A stretch of DNA of 64,000 nt from Bacteroidales bacterium. GTDB taxonomy: Bacteria; Bacteroidota; Bacteroidia; Bacteroidales; UBA932. The stretch covers positions 86,404-150,403 of the forward strand of contig JAFSQE010000017.1 of the NCBI GenBank assembly GCA_017446775.1. The letters run 5' to 3'. Position numbers and translations under genes: made by a program. The notes under the pieces are model-generated. The model was not told where the DNA came from. It ran no database searches and saw nothing but the letters and a program-made list of their open reading frames with translations. Positions 1-9,154 of the stretch are shown here, in pieces. Each line of letters opens with the position of its first letter. The first letter of the stretch is position 1.

Positions 1-1719
1 GGTGTATCTCCTGCCGCCTGTAAGGCCGCGGAGTTCTATGGGCTCCCCGTTCCACTGCGGGGCGTAGAATGCATAGTACACGGCGCCGTCCTTCTCTATC
101 ACGTGCGCTTCCGGCTTGTCAAAGCCAAAGTCGTAGAGGTTGAGGTAGTTGCCCCTGGAGAGCATCTTCTCTGAATATATCGGGACCCATTTGCGCAGCA
201 GCGCCTCTTTCTCTGCGGTGAGCAGGCTGCCGCCGCACTCGGTAGCGTCCGGATTGGGTTTGGGCCAGGTAAACTTGGTGCCGATAACACCGCCCACACC
301 CACCTGCGAGGGGAAGTCCAGGCCGCCGTCGCTGAGTTCGACATGGTCGGCATAATAAGCCAGCGAAGGGCACATCGCTGCATAGGTCTTGCGCTTTAGA
401 CGGATCTGGGCGCTGGAAGTCGGGTCGGAAGCCACCGCCTGGTTGATATAGGGCAGGTAGTAGAAGTTAACCGCGCAGCCGCAGGGGCACAGCTGCACCA
501 CGGCGTCGGATTTGATGGATGCGACATGGTCGCGGATTCCCTTCACGAATTCCGGATAGCGCTCGCACGCCTGCTCTGGATAGTCGATATCGCTTGCAGG
601 GTTGTAGTCGGGGGCGCAGAGGTTCAAATACTGCCCGTCCAGCTTGAATCCGTCAAAGCCCCAGTCGTTCATAAAGCGGTCCACCAGGTTCAGGGTATAA
701 TCCATCGTCCCCTTGTGGATGGGGGAGAGGTACCATGCATCCCACCAGCTGATATCTTCGTGGGTGCCGTCCTTCTGGACCAGAAGCAGTTCAGGGTGGT
801 TTGTGGCCAGGCTGCTGCCTGGGTCGGCGCACATGGGTGCCCACCAGAGCTTGGCCATAAGGCCGGCATCGTGTATCGCATCGGTCATACGGCGCATCCC
901 GTCGGGCCCTATGCGGTCGTTGGTCTCCCAGTCCCCTTCGCATATCTGGTAGCCGTCGTCTACATCGACCCACTTGAAGCCCAGTTCCACGACCTTGGGC
1001 AGGGTGCCGATAACCTCGTCTACCGTAAATGTACGCTCGTAGCCCCATGCGCACCACACCGGCTCGAAAGCCGCCGCGGGCGATACAGGGGGTTCGAACC
1101 CGAATCTCTCCTGCATGTACTGCGTGAACTCGCGCAGCGGGTTGAAGAAGTCGCCGCTGCTGAGCATTATAAACTGGTCGTACGCCTTTAGAGTGTCGCC
1201 CGGCACCAGCGTCACCGGCTCTTCAAAGTCCTGACGGATGCACGCTTCCGCACGGTTGCCGCGGCGCCTTACGGGCATCGACACCAGCCTTAACACCGGC
1301 TCCGCCAGACCTACGCTGATGTTGGCATCGGGGGTCCAGAGAGATACCATTGGGATGCCGCCGCCATAGTCGGAGTCGTTCATGCCGAGATAGTTGCGCT
1401 GGTAAAATCCCTTGCCGATGGGCATCGCCCAGTCCAGCCGCTCGCCAGATGATGAGGGCTGGAAAGACCATATTTCCTTACCCTTAAGATGTATGCGGGA
1501 GGTCTCCATGGCATCCACCTTGAGCGGTTTGGTACCGGTATTGACAAAGGCGATTGAGCGGACGGTGAGGCCGTCAAAGCCCTCTGCATCCAGATATGTG
1601 ACGATGCGCTCCACGCCGTCCGTAACGATACGGCCACTACAGAGCAGACTGTCGGTGGGCTTGGGCGCACAACCGGCTAAAAACAGCAGCGAAGCCGCTA
1701 TGACAGATAATCTTTTCAT
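1..1719 (-). CDS. GH36-like alpha-galactosidase / alpha-N-acetylgalactosaminidase lipoprotein (3' end cut off)
   Basis: The gene starts at ATG 1719 and runs off the left edge; 573 codons are visible. The N-terminus is a lipoprotein signal (MKRLSVIAASLLFLAGC, Cys17). A beta-sandwich-like region precedes a TIM barrel from about residue 215, where WCAWGYERTF, WVDVDDGYQ and LWWAPMCADP match the GH36/GH27 (clan GH-D) fold. FDGFKLDG places the expected nucleophile at Asp361, and ASDPTSS may place the acid/base at Asp432. The family hydrolyses terminal alpha-galactosides or alpha-GalNAc; the sequence does not settle which. It starts 3 bases after the pfkB stop, so the two are probably cotranscribed. 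The AgaS gene across the regulator makes a galactosamine-containing glycan plausible. Confidence 0.85.
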   Translation of the reverse strand, partial: MKRLSVIAASLLFLAGCAPKPTDSLLCSGRIVTDGVERIVTYLDAEGFDGLTVRSIAFVNTGTKPLKVDAMETSRIHLKGKEIWSFQPSSSGERLDWAMPIGKGFYQRNYLGMNDSDYGGGIPMVSLWTPDANISVGLAEPVLRLVSMPVRRRGNRAEACIRQDFEEPVTLVPGDTLKAYDQFIMLSSGDFFNPLREFTQYMQERFGFEPPVSPAAAFEPVWCAWGYERTFTVDEVIGTLPKVVELGFKWVDVDDGYQICEGDWETNDRIGPDGMRRMTDAIHDAGLMAKLWWAPMCADPGSSLATNHPELLLVQKDGTHEDISWWDAWYLSPIHKGTMDYTLNLVDRFMNDWGFDGFKLDGQYLNLCAPDYNPASDIDYPEQACERYPEFVKGIRDHVASIKSDAVVQLCPCGCAVNFYYLPYINQAVASDPTSSAQIRLKRKTYAAMCPSLAYYADHVELSDGGLDFPSQVGVGGVIGTKFTWPKPNPDATECGGSLLTAEKEALLRKWVPIYSEKMLSRGNYLNLYDFGFDKPEAHVIEKDGAVYYAFYAPQWNGEPIELRGLTGGRRYT

Positions 1720-1722
1720 CGG

Positions 1723-2676
1723 TTACAGTTTTATCTCCTGTCCAAAACGTTTGCGGCAGGTTTCGCGCACGGCCTCCAGGGAAGAGAACGCCCCGGTGCC
1801 GCCGGCGGCGGTGGTGTTCACAGCGCCGGTGAGGTTGCCGGTGCGCTGGCACTCATCCAGCGGAAGCCCCTTTACAAAGGCGCTTACGAAGCCGGAGTTG
1901 CAACTGTCGCCCGCCCCGATTGCATCCACCACATCCTTGTTCAGGAATGCCGGCAGAGTGGTGCGGGTGCCATCTTTCGTAATCAATATGGAGCCTTTGC
2001 TGCCGCACTTGAGCATCATTGCATAACCCAGGTAGGGCTCAACCTCTGCGATGGCGCTCTCCAGGTCGCTTTTGCCGGTAAGGCACTGCAGCTCTTTCTC
2101 GTTGGGCATGAATACCGTGATCCTGGGGAGGAGCTTTTTGTAGTCGAACGCCCATTTTTCCATGGGGTCCCACTGGGTGTCCAGCGAAACCGTCACACCA
2201 TTGGCGGCAGCGGCATCCAGGATCTTCTCCAGGTCGCGCAGCACGCCACTCTGCATGAATATGGAACTCAGGTGGATATGCTTCGTCTGCTCAAAAACCT
2301 TTTGGTCGATATCATTAAAGCCCATGATGTCCATCGCCCCCTGATATGTGAGCACGGCGCGGTCTTCTCCATAACTCATGCATATCGAGGCGCCGGTCGG
2401 GGTGTCACCCTCTGTCAGATAGCGGGTGTCCACGCCGCGAGCTTCAAGCGAGGTGCGCACCAGCGAGCCAAATGAGTCGCGGCCAATCATCCCCACAAAG
2501 CATACGCGGCTGCCAAGCGCCGCTGCGTTGGCTGCAAAGATGGCGGTGGAGCTGCCCAGCGTAACGGTCATGTCCTGTGCAAATTTCTCCTTGCCGATTT
2601 CCGGCTCTGACTCTATCCTGTTGAGGATAATATCCACGTTGAGCTCCCCTATGGCAGCGATGTCGTAATGTTTCAT
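1723..2676 (-). CDS. PfkB-family carbohydrate kinase
   Basis: A 317-residue ribokinase-fold sugar kinase. The N-terminal IGELNVDIIL segment and the C-terminal DAIGAGDSCNSGF motif (catalytic base about Asp257) are PfkB signatures, and the length is usual for the family. PfkB members phosphorylate ribose, fructose, tagatose 6-phosphate, 2-keto-3-deoxygluconate and other sugars; residues alone do not fix the substrate. Its place between a GH36-like hydrolase and a DeoR/AgaS/GatZ cluster suggests tagatose 6-phosphate or a free galactose-type sugar. It is divergent from the DeoR gene, and the intergenic region carries a candidate operator at 2748-2761. Confidence 0.88.
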   Translation of the reverse strand: MKHYDIAAIGELNVDIILNRIESEPEIGKEKFAQDMTVTLGSSTAIFAANAAALGSRVCFVGMIGRDSFGSLVRTSLEARGVDTRYLTEGDTPTGASICMSYGEDRAVLTYQGAMDIMGFNDIDQKVFEQTKHIHLSSIFMQSGVLRDLEKILDAAAANGVTVSLDTQWDPMEKWAFDYKKLLPRITVFMPNEKELQCLTGKSDLESAIAEVEPYLGYAMMLKCGSKGSILITKDGTRTTLPAFLNKDVVDAIGAGDSCNSGFVSAFVKGLPLDECQRTGNLTGAVNTTAAGGTGAFSSLEAVRETCRKRFGQEIKL

Positions 2677-2747
2677 TTGATTTTCGTTTATCTATCGCGA
2701 ATATAAGTTATTATCGGTAATAATCCCGCCTTCTGAGAAAAATAATA

Positions 2748-2802
2748 TTTCGTTTTGTTTCATTTAAAATAATTCATAAATTTGGCGAAACAGAAACGAA
2801 AC
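2748..2802 (+). promoter_or_regulatory. deoR-like promoter with overlapping candidate operators
   Basis: A -33 TTTG (2754-2757) and a -7 TAAATTTG (2777-2784) are separated by 19 bases, the Bacteroides promoter arrangement. The -33 box lies inside TTTCGTTTTGTTTC (2748-2761). AGAAACGAAAC (2792-2802) sits just before the ATG at 2809, and an inverted copy of the first 12 bases follows the gene at 3599-3610. Operators on the -33 box and near the transcription start suggest autorepression. The promoter call rests on box match and spacing; operator function is inferred. Confidence 0.6.
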
Positions 2803-2808
2803 ACAGCT

Positions 2809-3600
2809 ATGGATATCTACGATTCGGCTCAGGGGCGCCGCTCTGCGATACTGCAGCGGCTCCGCGCAGACTCTTCTGTTAACGTATCTCAGCTCAGCCG
2901 GGAATTCGGCGTTTCCGAGGTTACGATACGCAAGGATTTGCGCATACTCAAAGAACGCAAACTGCTGGTCCGCGTACACGGCGGGGCGATACTCACCGCC
3001 ACCGCGGCCGTGAACGAGATGGAGGAGGCCGATTTCAACTTCAAGCAGATGATAAACGCAGAGCAGAAGCGGGCTATCGGACGCGCTGCGGCAGAACATA
3101 TCCGCAATGGCGACACGATACTGATAGATTCCGGCACAACGGCGCTGGAGGTGGCCAAGAACCTGCACAAATTCAACGATCTGACCATCATCACCAACTC
3201 TATAAACGCCATGGCAGAGGCGTTGAAGTACCGCCGCTTCAGGGTGATATTGCTGGGCGGGTCGGTACGCGGGTCTAGCAATTCGCTGGTGGGGCCGCTG
3301 GCAGAGTCCAACCTCAAGCTGTTCTATTGTGACAAACTCTTCCTTGGGGTGGACAGCTTCAGCATGGAAGACGGCCTCTCTACCCCCAGCATGGAGGAGG
3401 CGAGCACCAACCAGGTGATGATTTCCCGCGCCCGGGAGGTGATAGCGGTGTTTGATTCGTCCAAGGTCAATAAGCGGGCGATGGCCTTTATCGCCATGCC
3501 GGACAAGATCAACACCGTGATTACCGACAGCCGGATTGCGCACAATGTCAAAACCCAGCTGCGGGAGATGGGGGTGAATGTCGAAACGGTTTCGGTGTAA
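2809..3600 (+). CDS. DeoR-family transcriptional regulator
   Basis: A 263-residue DeoR/GlpR-type regulator. Residues 8-60 form the winged HTH (VSQLSREFGVSEVTIRKDL, then VHGGA). The rest is the DeoRC sugar-phosphate sensor domain with DSGTTALEVAKNL and LGGSVRG. Such proteins usually repress sugar operons and are released by a phosphorylated pathway intermediate. I chose ATG 2809 because the upstream in-frame TTG at 2782 lies inside the -7 promoter box. It is divergent from pfkB and upstream of agaS, so it is the obvious local regulator, perhaps sensing tagatose 6-phosphate or galactosamine 6-phosphate (inference). Confidence 0.9.
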   Translation: MDIYDSAQGRRSAILQRLRADSSVNVSQLSREFGVSEVTIRKDLRILKERKLLVRVHGGAILTATAAVNEMEEADFNFKQMINAEQKRAIGRAAAEHIRNGDTILIDSGTTALEVAKNLHKFNDLTIITNSINAMAEALKYRRFRVILLGGSVRGSSNSLVGPLAESNLKLFYCDKLFLGVDSFSMEDGLSTPSMEEASTNQVMISRAREVIAVFDSSKVNKRAMAFIAMPDKINTVITDSRIAHNVKTQLREMGVNVETVSV

Positions 3601-3681
3601 CAAAACGAAACGCATCGAAGCCTTTTTTTGGCAAAAAGAAACCCCACAACGGAAATTTTTAGAGAGGTTCTGTTAAATTTG
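3599..3681 (+). promoter_or_regulatory. agaS upstream region: inverted operator copy and -7 box
   Basis: AACAAAACGAAA at 3599-3610 is the exact reverse complement of TTTCGTTTTGTT in the deoR promoter. TAAATTTG at 3674-3681 matches the -7 consensus 20 bases before the agaS start. No clear -33 TTTG is present. Together they suggest that agaS has its own regulated promoter. Confidence 0.5.
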
Positions 3682-3700
3682 TGGAACAACAATTTTAAAA

Positions 3701-4822
3701 ATGACTATGACAGATTTTAAAGAATTACACACATACAGGGAGATACGTCAGCAGCCCGGGGTGTGGAGAAAGGCATACGATATCATTCTGAGCAGGAAGG
3801 GCGATATCAGGCAGTTTGTTGACAAATATCTTGCGCAGGGGTTTGAAATTGTCATGACTGGAGCCGGCACATCGGCCTACATAGGCGATGCACTTGAACC
3901 GGCCCTGTTTGATACGAGGTTCCGCGGTGCACGGGCAATCGCCACCACAGATATACTTACCGCTCCTGAATTCTACTTTAACAAAGAGAGCAAAGTGCTG
4001 CTGATATCGTTTGCTCGCAGCGGCAACAGTCCCGAGAGCGTGGGCGCCGTAAAGGCTGCCGAGGCCACCGCCGGGCAAATCGCACATATATTCATCACCT
4101 GCAATGCAGATGGGCAGCTGGCTGCCCGCAAAGGGGACAACATCCTCTGCGTGCTTCTGCCCCCCGAGACCAACGACCTATCCCTGGCCATGACCAGCAG
4201 CTACTCTACGATGCTGCTCGCATGCTCCATGATAGCCAACATAGACAAGATAGAGAGTCAGAAAGATTATATCTGGGCCCTTGCTGGCAGCGTAGAGGCT
4301 GCCATGGAGAAATATGAGGCAGAAATAGAGAAGCTTACCCGCCGCGACTTCAAGCGCGCCATCTTCCTGGGCAGCGGCCCGCTACAGGGCGTTGCAGAAG
4401 AGTGCCGCCTTAAACTGCAGGAGCTCACCGACGGCGCCGTGATGTGCGCCTTTGATTCGTTCCTGGGGTTCCGCCACGGTCCCAAAGCGCTCGTCAACCC
4501 CGAATCGCTTCTGGTATATCTGGTTTCTCCCATAGAGAGGATCCGCCGCTACGAGCTTGACCTGATCCACCAGATTCAAGCGAACAACAATGTAAAGGCC
4601 AGCGTGGTGGTTTGTACCAAGGATCCCGGCGTTAGTTCCGATCTCACCGTGGAGCTCGGCTTTGGCGATGATATGCCCGCCTGCTACGGCTGCGTGGCCT
4701 ATGTGTTCGCCGGGCAGATGCTTGGAATGTTCAAATCGATAAATTCGGGCCTGTGCCCCGACACTCCGTCGGTATCGGGAAATATCTCCCGCGTTGTGGA
4801 AGGAGTTACGTTATACATATAA
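3701..4822 (+). CDS. agaS: AgaS-family SIS-domain sugar-phosphate isomerase/deaminase
   Basis: A 373-residue protein with two SIS domains. The first carries MTGAGTSAYIGDAL and SFARSGNSPESVG; the second begins near FLGSGPLQGVAEE and includes FDSFLGFRHGPKAL. This arrangement matches AgaS, which deaminates and isomerises galactosamine 6-phosphate to tagatose 6-phosphate in GalNAc/GalN catabolism; related SIS enzymes act on glucosamine 6-phosphate or fructosamine adducts. It lies just after the DeoR gene and 12 bases before the GatZ-family gene, consistent with successive steps. ATG 3707 is an alternative start. No NagA deacetylase or GalNAc kinase is seen in the window. Confidence 0.87.
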   Translation: MTMTDFKELHTYREIRQQPGVWRKAYDIILSRKGDIRQFVDKYLAQGFEIVMTGAGTSAYIGDALEPALFDTRFRGARAIATTDILTAPEFYFNKESKVLLISFARSGNSPESVGAVKAAEATAGQIAHIFITCNADGQLAARKGDNILCVLLPPETNDLSLAMTSSYSTMLLACSMIANIDKIESQKDYIWALAGSVEAAMEKYEAEIEKLTRRDFKRAIFLGSGPLQGVAEECRLKLQELTDGAVMCAFDSFLGFRHGPKALVNPESLLVYLVSPIERIRRYELDLIHQIQANNNVKASVVVCTKDPGVSSDLTVELGFGDDMPACYGCVAYVFAGQMLGMFKSINSGLCPDTPSVSGNISRVVEGVTLYI

Positions 4823-4834
4823 TATTATACAGTG

Positions 4835-6061
4835 ATGCCAAAGACAGAACAATTGCTCAAACGCATAGACGAGCTGCAGAACCAGACCGGTGTCCGCCGC
4901 ACCATTTTTGCGGCCTGCCCAAACTCGCCGGCGGTTATCACAGCTTCGCTGCGTGCGGCTAAAAGGAATAACGCCCCCATCTATTTTGCGGCAACCCTCA
5001 ATCAGGTTGACTGCGACGGCGGCTATACCGGAATGACCCAGGAGGCATTCTGCCGCACGGTCCGTTTTGAAACAGAGAAGATAAACTTTACCGGTCCGGT
5101 TATCATAGCCATAGACCACGGCGGCCCCTGGCTCAAGGATAAGCAGCGCACAGAGCGCTGGAGTACAGAAGATGCCATGAACGGCGTCAAGAAATCCTTT
5201 GAGGCGGCGGTGCTTGCCGGTTACGACCTGATCCATGTCGATCCCACCGTGGATATAAATGTTCCCAAGGGGGAGATAATCGACATCCGCCTGGTGGCAA
5301 AGCGCACCGTGGAGCTCATCTCCCATGTGGAGAACTTCCGCAAGCAGCACGGCCTGCCGCAGATATCCTACGAGGTGGGCACAGAAGAGGTGCACGGCGG
5401 CCTGGCAGATGAAACCACCTTTGATACATTTATCAGCGAGCTCAAGCGGGGGCTTGCCGAGGTTGGCCTGCCCGATGTATGGCCCTGCTTTATAGTGGGC
5501 AAAGTGGGTACGGACCTGGACACCACCATCTTCGACGGCGAGGTTGCCCGCCGGCTCACCGCCAAGGTCCGCCCGCTGGGGAGCTACATCAAGGGGCATT
5601 ATACCGACGATGTCGCCAATCCCGAGGAGTATCCGCTGTGCGGCATGGGCGCAGCTAACGTCGGTCCCGAATTCACCATAAGCGAATACCGCGCCCTGTG
5701 CGAGCTGGAAGAGCTTGAGAAGCGGCACGAGGCAAAGGGGCGTGTGGCCGTGCTCTCCAACATGCGTGCGGTGCTGCTCGAGGCGGTCCGCGACTCCCAC
5801 CGCTGGGAGAAGTGGCTTCACGAAGACGAAAAAGGCAAAGACCTGCCGGAGCTCTCTTTGGAGCGTCAGGACTGGATAGTTGCCACCTGCTGCCGCTATA
5901 TCTGGCAGCAGCCCCGCCCCCTGGCAGCCCGTGGCCAGCTGTATGCGAACCTGGAGCGCCTGGGTATCGATGCAGAAGAGATTGTGCTTGGCCGCATAGA
6001 GCGCGACATGGACAAATACTTCCGCGCATTTAACCTTATCGGACTCAACGACCTGTTATAA
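4835..6061 (+). CDS. GatZ/KbaZ-family protein: tagatose-bisphosphate aldolase accessory subunit or tagatose-6-phosphate 4-epimerase
   Basis: A 408-residue protein matching GatZ/KbaZ along its length, including FAACPNSPAVITASLRAA, the IDHGGPW segment and YEVGTEEVHGG. In enterobacteria GatZ/KbaZ is a non-catalytic partner of the class II aldolase GatY/KbaY. From general knowledge, stand-alone family members have been described as tagatose-6-phosphate 4-epimerases. No GatY/KbaY gene is in this window, so direct conversion of tagatose 6-phosphate to fructose 6-phosphate is an attractive alternative. I used ATG 4835 rather than GTG 4832. It lies between agaS and susC on the same strand. Confidence 0.85.
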   Translation: MPKTEQLLKRIDELQNQTGVRRTIFAACPNSPAVITASLRAAKRNNAPIYFAATLNQVDCDGGYTGMTQEAFCRTVRFETEKINFTGPVIIAIDHGGPWLKDKQRTERWSTEDAMNGVKKSFEAAVLAGYDLIHVDPTVDINVPKGEIIDIRLVAKRTVELISHVENFRKQHGLPQISYEVGTEEVHGGLADETTFDTFISELKRGLAEVGLPDVWPCFIVGKVGTDLDTTIFDGEVARRLTAKVRPLGSYIKGHYTDDVANPEEYPLCGMGAANVGPEFTISEYRALCELEELEKRHEAKGRVAVLSNMRAVLLEAVRDSHRWEKWLHEDEKGKDLPELSLERQDWIVATCCRYIWQQPRPLAARGQLYANLERLGIDAEEIVLGRIERDMDKYFRAFNLIGLNDLL

Positions 6062-6097
6062 CCGGGGAATATTATTCATTTATATATCAGTAATCAG

Positions 6098-9000
6098 ATG
6101 AAACAAAAATCCATCCGTATTCTGACGATAGCGCTGGCATTGCTGGCCATTTCGTCGCAGATGTTCGCTCAGACGCATCAGGTTACAGGCAAGGTGCTGG
6201 ACGCCACCACCGGAGAACCTGTAATCGGCGCCGGAGTCGTCTCTTCCAACGGCGGTGGTACGGTTACCGATTACGATGGCAACTATGTCATCTCGGCAGC
6301 ATCTTCCGCTACTCTTACCTTCTCCAGCATCGGCTATAAGCCGGTTACGGAGCAGGTTGGCGAACGTGCCCGTATCGATGTCAACATGCAGCCCGACAAC
6401 CTGCTTCTTGAAGAGGTGGTCGTGCTGGGTTATACAGCACAGAAAAAGGCAGAACTTACCAGTGCCGTAGTCTCCATGAGCGGCGAGAAACTCACCGACG
6501 TAACTACTCCCGATGTGGGTAATATGCTCCAGGGCAAGGTTGCCGGCGTGGTTGCAATGAACTCCTCCGGTCAGCCCGGTGCGGGTGCTACCATCCGTAT
6601 CCGCGGTACCGGTTCCATCAATGCCGGCGCAGGTCCCCTCTATGTGGTGGACGGCGTTGCCGGCGGTTCATTCAACCCCAACGACATCGAGACCCTCACC
6701 GTGCTTAAGGATGCATCTGCCACCGCACTTTACGGCGCCGCAGCTTCCGGCGGTGTCATTGTCATCACCACCAAGGGTGCAAAGAGCGACAAGGCGACCC
6801 TGAACTTCAAGGCAAGCGCCGGTGTCAAGAGGGCTCTTTCGGGCAGGTTCAAACCGATGGACGCGTATGAGTATTACGATTTCTGCTCTTCTATCTACGG
6901 CAAGAACAAGATGTCGTCTTTCGCTCCCTCGGCAGACGATCTTGAAAGCCAGAACTTCAACTGGCTGGACAACTGCTTCCGCACAGGCGTGGTCCAGAAC
7001 TACTATGCTTCTGCTTCGGGCAAGGCCGGTAAGGTTAGCTATTATACCAGCATCGACCACTACAACGAGCAGGGTTCTATGATCAACACCGCCTACAAGC
7101 GCAATTCTGCAAGGTTGAATCTCTCTGCCCCCATTACGGACCGCCTGCAGATGAACGTCCGCCTGAGCTATCAGAAGTCATACGAGAACGGCGGCAGCTG
7201 GATGACGCGCGAGGCCTGCTACGTGATGCTTCCCTTTGACGTGCCTTATATCAAGGATGGTGACAGCTATACTACAGAACCGATTTTCGTCAACTCAAGC
7301 AAACGTTCCGACGGTGGCGGCAAGTGGTACTCTGCCAATACCTACAATGTGTTCCACAACGAGCTTTACAACTATAACAAGGGACACGGCGAGGGCCTTG
7401 TGGGTGATTTGCAACTCATCTGGAACGTAACCGACTGGCTCACCATCACATCCACCAACCGCTACGACTCATCTACCTACTTCTCTGAGAGTTATCAAGA
7501 CTCCCGCACCTCCGAGGGGACACCCGACGGCAGCCTTGTAAGGGGAGAGAGCGAATGGAGCGGCTGGGGTACCACCAACCTCGCCAAATTCCACAAGACC
7601 TTCGGCGCACACGACATCAACGCTGTGGTAGGCTGGGAGTATGGCGAGGGCTACACCCACTCAATGGGTATCAGCGGCCAGAAGATGCCGGTAGGGCAGA
7701 GGTCACTGAGCAACTGCAGCCCCGACACCATCATCATGGATCCTGACGCACCGGACTGCGACTATAACACCCGTTCCTGGGCACTCCTGAGCCAGGCACA
7801 GTATTCATACCTTGGCAAATATATCGTTACCGCTTCCCTGCGTTACGACGAGAGCTACAAGTTCGGCCCGCTGAACCGCGGCGGTTTCTTCCCCGGAGCA
7901 TCGGCTGCATGGCTTATTTCAAACGAAGATTTCCTGAAGGACAACAGCACGGTCAGCTTCCTTAAGCTGCGTGCCGGATACGGCAAGACCGGTAATGATA
8001 ACATTCCCGCTTTCAAGTATCAGGATACCTTCTCCCTTACCGCGCAGTATAACAACGAAGTGGCTGCATACCTCGAGCGCCAGTCCAACTACAACCTCGG
8101 CTGGGAAGAGGCATACATGGCCAGCATCGGTATCGACGCTACCCTGTTCAACAACTGGAACGTAACCCTGGATGCATACCATACCATAAACTCAAAGCTG
8201 CTTCTTGAAAGGCCTCTGCCTCCTTCTACCGGATTCTTCTCCGTAATGGACAATGTCGGCAAGGTGCGCAACATGGGTCTCGAGTTTGCAATCGACGGCA
8301 CAATTATCAAGAACCGCGATTTCCAGTGGAACATCGGCCTCAACATCGGTGCCAACCAGAACCGCGTGCTTGAGCTGCCAGACGGCCAGGATATCGTAAA
8401 CACCAAGAGCGAGGTTTCCCAGATGATCCGTCAGGGGCTGGATATCTACTCATGGTATATGCCCAAATGGGTTGGCGTTGACGTAGAGACAGGCCGTCCC
8501 CTTTGGGAGCATCTCGAATATGACGAGGCAGGCAATGTAATTGACAGGACCTACGTGGATACCTATGGCGACGCTACTCCCCAGATCGTGGGCAGTGCAT
8601 CTCCCTGGTTCAGCGGCGGTCTGAATACCTCCCTTTCCTGGAAGGGCTTCACACTTAGTGCAAACTGCAGTTTTGTGGTGGGCAACAAGATTTACAACCG
8701 TACCCGCCAGCACATCATGGATACCGACGGTGCCAAGTCCAAATTCAACCAGCAGTCCTTTGACAACGGCCTCGGCTGGATACGCTGGCAGAAAGGCGAC
8801 CCCGACGGAACCAACTACAAGGCAACCCATCCCCAGGCAATCAATGGCGGCAACAGCCAGGCCAACGAGTACTCCTCCCGTTATCTGGAGGACGGCAGCT
8901 TCCTGCGTCTGAGAAACGTAACCCTTTCATACGACCTCCCTTCTACACTGATGAAGAAGATAAACATGACAGGGGCACGCGTATATGTATCTGCAGACAA

Positions 9001-9139
9001 CATCCTTACCTATACCCGTTTCTCCGGTATGGACCCCGAGGTTAACCTCGACGGCGGCACCGGCAGCATGGCGGGTCTGTTCGCAGACAATTACCCCGTC
9101 CCCATGTCGGCGGTTCTGGGTCTTGACATAACATTCTAA
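6098..9139 (+). CDS. SusC-family TonB-dependent outer-membrane transporter
   Basis: A 1013-residue SusC/RagA-type receptor. A signal peptide (cleavage near MFAQ, about residue 25) is followed by a carboxypeptidase-regulatory-like domain (about 28-105, VTGKVLDATTGEPVIGA). The plug then carries LEEVVVLGY, GMxTxG-like repeats and the PLYVVDGV/DIETLTVLKDASATALYG signature, followed by a 22-strand-type barrel ending in VLGLDITF. These proteins import oligosaccharides with a SusD lid, powered by TonB. The susD gene follows after 15 bases. Substrate cannot be read from sequence; the neighbouring GH36-like and AgaS genes point to a galactose/galactosamine glycan. It may be read through from agaS-gatZ. 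Confidence 0.95.
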   Translation: MKQKSIRILTIALALLAISSQMFAQTHQVTGKVLDATTGEPVIGAGVVSSNGGGTVTDYDGNYVISAASSATLTFSSIGYKPVTEQVGERARIDVNMQPDNLLLEEVVVLGYTAQKKAELTSAVVSMSGEKLTDVTTPDVGNMLQGKVAGVVAMNSSGQPGAGATIRIRGTGSINAGAGPLYVVDGVAGGSFNPNDIETLTVLKDASATALYGAAASGGVIVITTKGAKSDKATLNFKASAGVKRALSGRFKPMDAYEYYDFCSSIYGKNKMSSFAPSADDLESQNFNWLDNCFRTGVVQNYYASASGKAGKVSYYTSIDHYNEQGSMINTAYKRNSARLNLSAPITDRLQMNVRLSYQKSYENGGSWMTREACYVMLPFDVPYIKDGDSYTTEPIFVNSSKRSDGGGKWYSANTYNVFHNELYNYNKGHGEGLVGDLQLIWNVTDWLTITSTNRYDSSTYFSESYQDSRTSEGTPDGSLVRGESEWSGWGTTNLAKFHKTFGAHDINAVVGWEYGEGYTHSMGISGQKMPVGQRSLSNCSPDTIIMDPDAPDCDYNTRSWALLSQAQYSYLGKYIVTASLRYDESYKFGPLNRGGFFPGASAAWLISNEDFLKDNSTVSFLKLRAGYGKTGNDNIPAFKYQDTFSLTAQYNNEVAAYLERQSNYNLGWEEAYMASIGIDATLFNNWNVTLDAYHTINSKLLLERPLPPSTGFFSVMDNVGKVRNMGLEFAIDGTIIKNRDFQWNIGLNIGANQNRVLELPDGQDIVNTKSEVSQMIRQGLDIYSWYMPKWVGVDVETGRPLWEHLEYDEAGNVIDRTYVDTYGDATPQIVGSASPWFSGGLNTSLSWKGFTLSANCSFVVGNKIYNRTRQHIMDTDGAKSKFNQQSFDNGLGWIRWQKGDPDGTNYKATHPQAINGGNSQANEYSSRYLEDGSFLRLRNVTLSYDLPSTLMKKINMTGARVYVSADNILTYTRFSGMDPEVNLDGGTGSMAGLFADNYPVPMSAVLGLDITF

Positions 9140-9154
9140 ACAGAGTATCAAGAT

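Noticed and set aside
2782..2808. TTG start of the DeoR gene
   Set aside because: It lies in the -7 box TAAATTTG; ATG 2809 fits the promoter and the family start.
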